DNA of 9,384 nt, taken from positions 1 to 9,384 of the forward strand of contig JAISRJ010000016.1 of assembly GCA_031273705.1 (NCBI GenBank), in the 5' to 3' direction. This document shows, piece after piece, positions 1 through 5,885 of the stretch. Positions within the stretch are counted from its first letter, which is position 1. Each line of letters starts with the position of its first letter. The notes beneath the pieces are model-generated. The model saw nothing but the letters and a program-made list of their open reading frames with translations. It was not told the DNA's origin and made no database searches. Origin of the DNA: Clostridiales bacterium (GTDB lineage Bacteria > Bacillota > Clostridia > Lachnospirales > WQUN01). The position numbers and the translations under genes are program-made.

Positions 1-476
1 ACGGAAAGAAGTTAATCAACGGAAGCTACTCATCCGATAAAGTGTATTTACAAGTCGGCGCTAACAACGGCCAATCTATCCAGTTTAACATTGACGCCAT
101 GAAAATAACCGGAGGATCCCTTAGCGGACTTGCCTCTTTATCCGCTACGGTTGCGGCAGCCTCCAGCAACCTCAGCGGATGGACGGAAAGTGGAGCCACT
201 ATCGACTCGTACATCAGCGTGTTCGACAGCGCCATAAGTTCGGTTACAGACCAGCGCTCCAAATTGGGCGCCATACAAAACAGATTAGATTACACCATGA
301 AAAGCCTGGATATTTCTTCGGAAAATCTATCCGCTTCGGAATCTCGTATCCGCGACACGGACATGGCTAAAGAAATGATGAACCTAACCAAGCAAAATGT
401 GCTTTCATCGGCTGCTACTTCCATGCTCGCTCAAGCCAATCAGCAACCACAAAACATCCTTCAATTGGTAAGATAA
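1..476 (+). CDS. Flagellin, C-terminal part (5' end outside window)
   Basis: This is the structural subunit of the flagellar filament, exported and polymerised outside the cell. The frame is open from base 3 (GKKLINGSYSSDKVYLQVG...) to a TAA at 474-476, so only about 157 C-terminal residues are visible; an internal GTG at 42 is not the start. The visible part begins in the conserved NGKKLL-type segment, passes a short variable centre (FNIDAMKITGG...) and ends in the highly conserved C-terminal D1/D0 helices: NRLDYTMKSLDISSENLSAS, ESRIRDTDMAKEMM and a LAQANQQPQNILQLVR end typical of flagellins. The C-terminal 70 residues are nearly identical to those of the complete flagellin at 918-1781, while the codons differ at many synonymous positions, so this is an old tandem paralogue and not a recent duplicate. 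The gene is followed by a structured 3' region and an intrinsic terminator, which suggests it is transcribed separately from the next flagellin. Confidence 0.96.
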   Translation, partial: GKKLINGSYSSDKVYLQVGANNGQSIQFNIDAMKITGGSLSGLASLSATVAAASSNLSGWTESGATIDSYISVFDSAISSVTDQRSKLGAIQNRLDYTMKSLDISSENLSASESRIRDTDMAKEMMNLTKQNVLSSAATSMLAQANQQPQNILQLVR

Positions 477-518
477 TTATACTCACGAGCGTAAGCATTT
501 TCCAATGACATACAAGAA

Positions 519-594
519 TTTTTAGCGCGAGACAAAGAAGACGGTTACGCCGCGTACCCTCAAGCAACCGTCTGATGCGTTATTGCGCTAAAAA
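519..594 (+). repeat. Nested inverted repeat in flagellin 3' UTR
   Basis: An outer perfect 10-bp inverted repeat (TTTTTAGCGC at 519-528, GCGCTAAAAA at 585-594) encloses an inner perfect 8-bp one (AGACGGTT at 539-546, AACCGTCT at 566-573). As RNA this could fold into a two-tier stem of about 76 nt with a 19-nt loop. It lies between the stop codon of the first flagellin and the terminator at 650-693, so it would be part of the flagellin transcript. It could be an mRNA-stabilising or processing element or a small repeat element; the sequence alone does not decide. Confidence 0.6.
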
Positions 595-649
595 GACCGT
601 ATGGATGGCAAATGATTTCGCTTGCGTGTATATCTCCATAATATATTTA

Positions 650-693
650 GATGAGTCCGCCGCGTTGCAACCGCGGCCGGCTCATCTTTTTTT
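650..693 (+). terminator. Intrinsic terminator after first flagellin
   Basis: A GC-rich stem with small bulges forms between GATGAGTCCGCCGCG (650-664) and CCGCGGCCGGCTCATC (671-686), with a TTGCAA loop, directly followed by a run of seven T (687-693). This is a textbook Rho-independent terminator on the plus strand. It ends the transcript of the first flagellin about 175 bases after its stop codon and insulates the second flagellin gene. Confidence 0.9.
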
Positions 694-917
694 GCGTTTT
701 TCGCTTCAATCAGATATGAAAAAGAATTTTTTAATGGTTATCTCACCAATATTACTCCGGTTTGTAATTGTATAACTCCAACGCTAATCGGTAAACTAAT
801 TATGAAGTAATATCTTACTTCACTTGAAGATAACAAACGAAAGCCTGAAAATAAGCGGGCGGCAAGGAAGCATATAACGGAAAGCCAGACTTTCCTTTTC
901 TCAGGGGGGAGAATATT
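694..917 (+). promoter_or_regulatory. Upstream and leader region of second flagellin
   Basis: This is the non-coding stretch between the terminator and the flagellin start; it must carry the flagellin promoter, but I cannot point to a convincing sigma-28 or sigma-70 pair. Visible structure: a perfect 8-bp inverted repeat TGAAGTAA-TATC-TTACTTCA at 803-822, which may be an operator or a leader hairpin, and a 6-bp hairpin GGAAAG-CCAGA-CTTTCC at 879-895 just upstream of the strong ribosome binding site AGGGGGGAG (903-911), 6 bases before the ATG. The hairpin and the ribosome binding site both carry GGA, the core of CsrA sites known in flagellin leaders; CsrA control here is only an inference. Confidence 0.5.
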
Positions 918-1781
918 ATGAGTAATATGGTTATTAACACCAATGTATTGGCATTAAACGCGCATCGCGCGTTAAAAAGCGTAGGCGCGACACAGGCGCA
1001 GGCTTCCGCGAGACTTTCATCTGGGCTGCGTATAAATTCCGCCGCGGACGATGCCGCGGGTTTAGCGATTTCTGAAAAAATGCGGGCGCAAATCCGTGGT
1101 CTGGATATGTCTTCCAAAAACGCGCAGGACGGTTCCTCGATGGTTCAAACCGCGGAGGGCGGTATGCAGCAGATTGACAGCATGGTTCAACGGGCGCGTG
1201 AATTGACTGTTCAGGCGGCTAATGACACCAACGACGAAAAGGATAGGGGTAAAATCGCTCAGGAAATGGATAATCTGTTCGATGAAATCGAAAGTATGTC
1301 GAACAGAGTTGAGTTTAACGGCAAAAGGCTGTTGGCCGACCCCAGCGGCACCACCCATATATATTTACAAATTGGCGCTAACTCCGGTCAAAGCATTCAG
1401 TTTGATATCGGCAGTATGAATCTTAGTACACTGGGGCTGGATAGTCTTGCCACTGTGATAAAGAACGCGGCGACGGCAGGCGAATGGACAGAATCCGCCG
1501 CGACCATAGACTCATACTTGAAAACACTGGATAGCGCTTTAAGCAGTGTAACCGATGAAAGAGCCAAGTTGGGCGCTGTGCAAAACAGACTGGACTATAC
1601 TATGAAGAGTTTGGATATATCGTCCGAAAACCTGTCCGCTTCCGAATCTCGCATCCGTGATACAGACATGGCGAAAGAAATGATGACTCTGACCAAGACA
1701 AACGTGCTTTCATCCGCGGCCACATCCATGTTGGCACAAGCTAATCAGATGCCGCAGAACGTTTTGCAATTGCTTCAATAG
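918..1781 (+). CDS. Flagellin
   Basis: This is a complete 287-residue flagellin, the filament subunit secreted by the flagellar type III apparatus. The N-terminal D0/D1 region is canonical: INTNVLALNAHRAL near residues 6-19, SSGLRINSAADDAAGLAIS at 34-52, and the helix QRARELTVQAAN at 91-102, the segment that corresponds to the D1 region seen by TLR5 in gamma-proteobacterial flagellins. The central part (about 140-200) is short, so there are no sizeable D2/D3 surface domains. The C terminus repeats the conserved pattern of the first flagellin (NRLDYTMKSLDISSENL, DTDMAKEMM, LAQANQMPQNVLQLLQ). The start is set by AGGGGGGAG 6 bases upstream of the ATG. The two paralogues differ mainly in the central segment and in a few terminal residues. 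Length is at the short end for the family, as is common in Firmicutes. Confidence 0.97.
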   Translation: MSNMVINTNVLALNAHRALKSVGATQAQASARLSSGLRINSAADDAAGLAISEKMRAQIRGLDMSSKNAQDGSSMVQTAEGGMQQIDSMVQRARELTVQAANDTNDEKDRGKIAQEMDNLFDEIESMSNRVEFNGKRLLADPSGTTHIYLQIGANSGQSIQFDIGSMNLSTLGLDSLATVIKNAATAGEWTESAATIDSYLKTLDSALSSVTDERAKLGAVQNRLDYTMKSLDISSENLSASESRIRDTDMAKEMMTLTKTNVLSSAATSMLAQANQMPQNVLQLLQ

Positions 1782-1802
1782 ACAGTCTTTCACCACCCCG
1801 GC

Positions 1803-1841
1803 AGGGGGGCGCTCAACGCGCTCCCCTCGCGGTCGTGTTTT
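1803..1841 (+). terminator. Hairpin after second flagellin, probable terminator
   Basis: A 10-bp stem AGGGGGGCGC (1803-1812) / GCGCTCCCCT (1818-1827) with one G-U wobble and a 5-base loop lies 22 bases after the flagellin stop. The T tract (TTTT at 1838-1841) is short and separated from the stem by 10 bases, so termination may be weak. The hairpin also sits just past the end of the minus-strand gene at 1845 and could slow both converging transcripts. Confidence 0.6.
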
Positions 1842-1844
1842 AAT

Positions 1845-2246
1845 TCAAAGAATTAAATCCACCCGCAATTTCTTAATAATCGCGTACATCACACAGCTTA
1901 GATAATAATTGTACTCCGCCATACGAAAGCGCACATAACCTTCTAAATGGATTACTCTGTGGCTTGCGACATACTCGCGCAATTCTAAAACATTTTTTTC
2001 GCGGATTTCCGGTTTTACAGAATTGCGAGTCAAAACACTAAGTCCGGGCGTGCCGCTAAGCGCGGGATTTTCATCAAACGCTATTCTATCCAGCAAAGCA
2101 TAGAATTTAGACGCGTCAAACATATCATAGTATAGTTTTACATAAAACAGATGTGGTTTTATTACCCTGCGAGCAAAATTGCCGGTCGCTTCAATCAGTT
2201 CGTCAAAATACGCATCTGTAGTTACAGTCAGCGTTTTCATAATCAC
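1845..2246 (-). CDS. Small protein with YtxC-like signature
   Basis: This is a 133-residue open frame read opposite to its neighbours and converging on the second flagellin. The segment from about residue 85 (LELREYVASHRVIHLEGYVR followed by FRMAEYNYYL) resembles the LEGF(I/V)xFRLxxY signature I know from YtxC, a poorly characterised protein annotated as sporulation-related in Bacillus and Clostridia. It ends soon after this motif, so compared with YtxC it would lack a C-terminal part. There is no signal peptide or clear membrane segment. The start is uncertain: a GTG at 2246 has no ribosome binding site, while an ATG at 2240 is preceded by AGGTGA at very short spacing, giving a 131-residue product. 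The protein composition is credible (aromatic and charged residues mixed, no low-complexity runs). The YtxC link is from motif memory only; a hypothetical protein is the safe label. Confidence 0.6.
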   Translation of the reverse strand: MIMKTLTVTTDAYFDELIEATGNFARRVIKPHLFYVKLYYDMFDASKFYALLDRIAFDENPALSGTPGLSVLTRNSVKPEIREKNVLELREYVASHRVIHLEGYVRFRMAEYNYYLSCVMYAIIKKLRVDLIL

Positions 2247-2339
2247 CTACCACATAACAGGGGGGGAGCGTATATCCTCTCGACTGGAATCCACTCTTTC
2301 ATATATATATGCAGACTGTATGTATGAACTGAACAACGT

Positions 2340-2364
2340 CCATTATTTAGACGGTCTAAAATGG
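2340..2364. promoter_or_regulatory. Palindrome, candidate operator
   Basis: TTTAGAC-G-GTCTAAA (2346-2360) is a perfect 15-bp palindrome, extended by CCAT (2340-2343) and ATGG (2361-2364), with two unmatched bases on the left arm. A short, symmetric, odd-spaced site in AT-rich DNA upstream of an operon is the usual form of an operator bound by a dimeric repressor such as the TetR family. No regulator gene is in the window, so the binding protein is unknown. Confidence 0.5.
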
Positions 2365-2417
2365 ATATTAGTAAATACATTATGAAATAATACATTCATA
2401 ACCCCATTCACAACAAA

Positions 2418-2482
2418 CCTCATGCGCTACGCCATATCCACTGCCTTACGCGGGGAATGAGGCTAGACGGAGGCGTTTTTTT
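2418..2482 (+). terminator. Terminator or attenuator in operon leader
   Basis: A run of seven T (2476-2482) follows a composite hairpin: an outer stem ACGCC (2429-2433) / GGCGT (2472-2476), supported by TCC (2437-2439) / GGA (2469-2471), and an inner hairpin GCCTTA (2443-2448) / TGAGGC (2458-2463). A competing 6-bp pairing CCTCAT (2418-2423) / ATGAGG (2457-2462) uses the same 3' bases and would break the inner hairpin. No plus-strand gene ends upstream within 600 bases, so this is better explained as a leader attenuator of the export operon than as the end of a gene. I do not recognise a known riboswitch class. Confidence 0.55.
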
Positions 2483-2492
2483 ATTGGGCGGC

Positions 2493-2569
2493 TTATACCC
2501 GCAAATTTAAGATAAATACGACCATGGTAGATTCACGACAAAAACTATACTCGCGGGTATAATCGGAGG
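2493..2569 (+). promoter_or_regulatory. Inverted repeat leading into hlyD-like gene RBS
   Basis: TTATACCCGC (2493-2502) and GCGGGTATAA (2553-2562) form a perfect 10-bp inverted repeat with a 50-base spacer, ending 2 bases before the ribosome binding site GGAGG (2565-2569). If transcribed, the stem would place the ribosome binding site at the foot of a long hairpin. The right arm also contains TATAAT (2558-2563), but transcription from it would leave almost no leader, so I do not call it a promoter. Confidence 0.45.
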
Positions 2570-2575
2570 ACGGAA

Positions 2576-3664
2576 ATGAGCGAGCGGAATACCGCGTTTA
2601 GAAAAGTATCGTTGGATCGGCTTGCTTCGCCAGAGCAGCTGGATCAAAGGTTTACCGTCGTTTCGCCAATCGGCTGGCTGGCCGTTACCGCCGTGTTAAT
2701 GTTAATGACAGCGGCGATAGCCTGGGGTACCTTTGGCGTAATTTCCGAAAAAGTAAGCGGCAGCGGTATAATCCTTTACGGAGAAGGCATTTTATCCCAA
2801 AAATCCTATACCAGCGGTCAAATTACAGATGTCAGTCTGCAAAAAGGGGACTATGTGGAAAAAGGGCAAACCATAGCGCGGGTCGCCCAAAAAGATACTA
2901 TTCTGCTAATAGAGAAGGCACAAGATGAGTTGCTTGCCTTGGATGGAATCTCCACCGAGAATTTTACAGTGGATAAATCGGTCGGATACAATTTATACGT
3001 CGAGTTTTCGGCTTTGGCGAATGAAATAGCCTCTACGGACAATGAGAATTCCAAACAGGAATTTATAGAGGAATTTATTAAATTAAAGGAACTGCGTAAA
3101 CAAGAGATTTTACAGGAATGGGATAAGCTACGGGACGAGTTGGAATATGGGAGTATTATCTCCGCCGCCGTTAGCGGCTCTATTTTGGATATGGAAGTAG
3201 TTTATAACGATTTTGTAAATGTGGGCGATACGGTCTGCACAATCATAAGAGAGAGCAAAGCCGGCGAAAATTCCGGCTTTGTTATGTATGTACCCATTGC
3301 CGAGGGTAAAAGGATTTTAGAAGGCATGGAAGTTGATATTTCACCGTCAACGGTAAACCGAGAAGTATATGGCTATATAGTGGGAAGGGTCAAGTCCGTC
3401 TCTGATTACGCTGCAAGCCGGCAAAGTATTATTGCCAAACTCCACAACGAACAATTGGTTCGGCAATTTTTGAACGGCGGCGCCGTAATTGAGGTAGAGG
3501 TTGAAATGCTGCGGAATGACGACACTGTAAGCGGATACCGGTGGTCTACGCGCAACGGCCCTCCGGTGGGTGTAGAGCCGGGCACTTTGTGTTATGCTGA
3601 TGTACGAGTGGCTTACCATAAACCCATAGAAAAAGTGCTACCCTTTTTAGAATCAATGATGTAA
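2576..3664 (+). CDS. NHLM-type HlyD family secretion protein
   Basis: This 362-residue membrane fusion (adaptor) protein belongs to the secretion system of Nif11/NHLP-leader peptides (family known as NHLM_micro_HlyD). Residues 1-33 are cytoplasmic and carry the SLDRLASPEQLDQ segment typical of the family; one membrane helix spans about 34-54 (WLAVTAVLMLMTAAIAWG). The two halves of a lipoyl-like domain lie at about 74-103 (SGQITDVSLQKGDYVEKGQ) and 192-224 (VSGSILDMEVVYNDFVNVGD), separated by a helical hairpin of about 85 residues. The C-terminal SGYRWSTRNGPPVGVEPGT (from 319) is a family hallmark. The start is fixed by GGAGG 6 bases before the ATG. It is the first gene of the operon; the next gene begins 26 bases after its stop. 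It is expected to sit in the membrane and join the ABC transporters to the cell exterior. Confidence 0.93.
   Translation: MSERNTAFRKVSLDRLASPEQLDQRFTVVSPIGWLAVTAVLMLMTAAIAWGTFGVISEKVSGSGIILYGEGILSQKSYTSGQITDVSLQKGDYVEKGQTIARVAQKDTILLIEKAQDELLALDGISTENFTVDKSVGYNLYVEFSALANEIASTDNENSKQEFIEEFIKLKELRKQEILQEWDKLRDELEYGSIISAAVSGSILDMEVVYNDFVNVGDTVCTIIRESKAGENSGFVMYVPIAEGKRILEGMEVDISPSTVNREVYGYIVGRVKSVSDYAASRQSIIAKLHNEQLVRQFLNGGAVIEVEVEMLRNDDTVSGYRWSTRNGPPVGVEPGTLCYADVRVAYHKPIEKVLPFLESMM
3254..3283 (+). repeat. Strong hairpin inside hlyD-like gene
   Basis: CAAAGCCGG (3256-3264) and CCGGCTTTG (3273-3281) form a perfect 9-bp stem with an 8-base loop CGAAAATT, extended to 11 bp by one G-U and one A-T pair. 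It lies within the coding frame (residues SKAGENSGFV). No T tract follows, so it is not a clear terminator; it might affect mRNA stability or be chance. Confidence 0.45.
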
Positions 3665-3690
3665 GATATAACGTCTTGGAGGCGACACAC

Positions 3691-5865
3691 TTGGACGCTA
3701 AAATAAAAAAGGTGAACACGCCGTCCGTTTTACAAATGGAAATGGTGGAATGCGGAGCCGCTTCGTTGGCGATGATTTTCGCGTACTATCATAAATACGT
3801 ACCCTTAGAGATACTGCGGATAGAATGCGGTGTAACGCGTGACGGCGTAAAAGCCAGCAACGTCTTAAAAGCGGCGCGCAAGTTTGGATTCCAAGCTAAG
3901 GGATTTAATCGGGAGCCGGCGGACTTGGCGCGGATGCGGCCGCCCATGATCCTTCACTGGAATTTTAACCATTTCGTGGTTTTTGAGGGATTCAAAAACG
4001 GCAAAGCCTATATCAACGACCCTGCCGACGGCCACAGAAAAGTCGGTATGTCTGAGTTTGATCTGTCCTTTACAGGCGTTTGCCTTACATTTACACCCAA
4101 CGAAGACTTTAGCGCCTCCGGAAAACCGGATAGTATGTACGCGTCCCTTGCCAAGCGTTTGGCGGGTTTTCAATCCGCTGTGATATTCTTGGTCATTACG
4201 GGGCTTTTAATGGTAATGCCAGGCATTATTATCCCTTCATTCTCTCAAATATTTATTGATGATTTGCTGCTGGCGGGAAAAACGGAATGGATTTACCCGT
4301 TATTAATCGCTATGTCCGTCACCGTCGTACTTCAAGCGGCGCTTACGGGCATTCAGCAGCGTTTCTTGCTTCGTATGGAGACAAAGATTGCCATGATAGG
4401 CGCAAGCCGCTTCTTCTGGCATGTGTTGCGTCTGCCTATCTTATTTTTCCAGCAGCGTTCCCCCGGCGATATAAGCGCCAGGATGGGTAGCAACGACTCT
4501 GTAGCGTCTTTTTTGTCCCGCCAGTTGGCGTCCAACGCAATCGGAGCGCTTACACTTATCTTCTATTTTTTTGTAATGATACGATATAGTGTTTTGCTTA
4601 CGCTGTTAACATTGGGTTTCGCTATTATCAATGTTATTTATTTTATCTACTCTTCAAAAAAAGTTGAGGAATTAAACAGTAAAATGGGGCAGGACGCCGG
4701 TAAGCTGTATAGTATGTCTATGTCCGGCATCTCGCTGATAGAAACGCTGAAGACCACGGGAGGAGAGTCCGGCTTTTTCGCTAAATGGGCGGGATATCAC
4801 GCAAAAAAAGTAAACACAGAACAAAAGATGAGTTCTGTAAGTCAGGTTCTGTTTACGATGCCCAATCTTATGGAGGGTTTTTCTACCGCCGCCGTGCTTT
4901 GCGTCGGCGGATTGGAAATACTGGACGGGCAAATGACCGCCGGTTCTTTAATCGCCTTTCAGGGGCTTTTGGGCGCTTTTATGAATCCTATCAATCAATT
5001 GAGCCAAATGGGTATGCAAATTAAGCAATTGAAAAGTAATATGAGCCGATTGGACGACGTGGCAAAATACGCGGTAGATAAACTCTCCGATCCGGAAAAC
5101 GACCCCGCTCCGGAGAATACCGACGAGAGCGCGTATCGAAAATTGACGGGTAAAGTGGATATTAAGGATCTTTCATTCGGATACAACGTATTGGAAGGAC
5201 CTCTTATAGATAACTTTTCACTCACTCTAACCCCCGGCGCCCGCGTTGCGTTGGTAGGGGCAAGCGGAAGCGGAAAAAGCACGGTTACAAAACTGATGGC
5301 GGGCATAAATCTACCGTGGGGCGGAGACATTTTATTTGACGGGAAGGCGCGTGAAGACCTGCCGCGTAATGTAATCGCCAATTCTTTGGCGGTCGTGGAC
5401 CAGGACATAAGCATGTTTGAGGGAACTATAAAAGATAATATCACTATGTGGGATTCTACTATAACGGACGACGCCGTACTACAGGCGGCTAAGGACGCGT
5501 GTATCCATGACGATATAGCGACAAGGGACGGCGGCTATAACAGCCCAGTGAACGAGAACGGCACGAATTTTAGCGGAGGTCAGCGCCAGCGTTTGGAGAT
5601 AGCGCGGGCTTTGGCGATGAACCCTTCTGTCATTATTATGGACGAAGCCACCAGCGCGTTGGATGTACGCACAGAACAGATTGTAAACGACAACATCCGA
5701 CGGAGGGGCTGCACCTGTATTGTAGTGGCGCATAGGTTAAGTACCATTCGCGATTGCGATGAAATAATAGTTATGCAAAGCGGCAAGATCATTCAGCGCG
5801 GTACCCACGACAATATGAAAAACGTGCCCGGACCTTATTACGAATTAATTCAAAATGCCGTGTAA
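3691..5865 (+). CDS. NHLM-type peptidase-containing ABC transporter
   Basis: This 724-residue transporter cleaves the leader of the precursor peptide and exports the core. It has an N-terminal C39 cysteine protease domain (about 10-135) with Q15, catalytic C21 in MVECGAASLAM, H94 in NHFVVFEGF and D110 in INDPADG. A membrane domain of several helices follows (about 160-450), then an ATPase domain: Walker A GASGSGKST 523-531, signature SGGQ 628-631, Walker B MDEATSALD with D651/E652, and H-loop H681. All key residues are present. I place the start at TTG 3691 because GGAGGC (3678-3683) sits 7 bases before it; a longer frame from TTG 3676 would overlap its own ribosome binding site. It matches the NHLM_micro_ABC1 family in order and length. 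It lies 26 bases after the HlyD-like gene and 20 bases before the second ABC gene, in one operon. Confidence 0.95.
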   Translation: MDAKIKKVNTPSVLQMEMVECGAASLAMIFAYYHKYVPLEILRIECGVTRDGVKASNVLKAARKFGFQAKGFNREPADLARMRPPMILHWNFNHFVVFEGFKNGKAYINDPADGHRKVGMSEFDLSFTGVCLTFTPNEDFSASGKPDSMYASLAKRLAGFQSAVIFLVITGLLMVMPGIIIPSFSQIFIDDLLLAGKTEWIYPLLIAMSVTVVLQAALTGIQQRFLLRMETKIAMIGASRFFWHVLRLPILFFQQRSPGDISARMGSNDSVASFLSRQLASNAIGALTLIFYFFVMIRYSVLLTLLTLGFAIINVIYFIYSSKKVEELNSKMGQDAGKLYSMSMSGISLIETLKTTGGESGFFAKWAGYHAKKVNTEQKMSSVSQVLFTMPNLMEGFSTAAVLCVGGLEILDGQMTAGSLIAFQGLLGAFMNPINQLSQMGMQIKQLKSNMSRLDDVAKYAVDKLSDPENDPAPENTDESAYRKLTGKVDIKDLSFGYNVLEGPLIDNFSLTLTPGARVALVGASGSGKSTVTKLMAGINLPWGGDILFDGKAREDLPRNVIANSLAVVDQDISMFEGTIKDNITMWDSTITDDAVLQAAKDACIHDDIATRDGGYNSPVNENGTNFSGGQRQRLEIARALAMNPSVIIMDEATSALDVRTEQIVNDNIRRRGCTCIVVAHRLSTIRDCDEIIVMQSGKIIQRGTHDNMKNVPGPYYELIQNAV

Positions 5866-5885
5866 ACAAAGGGGGAGGTTTTTGT

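Larger units (their letters stand above)
2247..2575 (+). promoter_or_regulatory. Non-coding control region of the export operon
   Basis: These 329 bases carry no credible gene. They separate the divergent minus-strand small gene from the export operon and hold three distinct inverted-repeat structures described separately (2340-2364, 2418-2482, 2493-2562). A G7 run at 2260-2266 within CAGGGGGGGAG resembles the flagellin ribosome binding site at 902-911, but no start codon follows it. The AT-rich part 2281-2400 is the likely promoter zone, although I cannot assign a -35/-10 pair. Confidence 0.55.

Noticed and set aside
575..775. 66-codon plus-strand open frame after the first flagellin
   Set aside because: It spans the intrinsic terminator at 650-693, has no ribosome binding site, and its product has no family-like features.
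792..818. Possible sigma-28 promoter for the flagellin (TAAA at 792)
   Set aside because: The -10 element expected near 811 (CCGATAT-like) is not there, so the match is too poor to call.
2258..2268. CAGGGGGGGAG, similar to the flagellin ribosome binding site
   Set aside because: No start codon follows within usable distance, so a lost flagellin copy or gene start cannot be supported.
2179..2385. 68-codon plus-strand open frame
   Set aside because: It overlaps the 5' end of the minus-strand small gene, runs through the palindrome at 2346-2360 and has no ribosome binding site.
2535..2563. Sigma-70 promoter ACGACA - 17 bp - TATAAT
   Set aside because: The spacing is ideal, but transcription would begin about 5 bases before the ATG and exclude the GGAGG ribosome binding site; the TATAAT is better explained as part of the inverted repeat.
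4995..5444. 149-codon minus-strand open frame
   Set aside because: It is a shadow of the first ABC ATPase domain, with low-complexity composition and no start signal.
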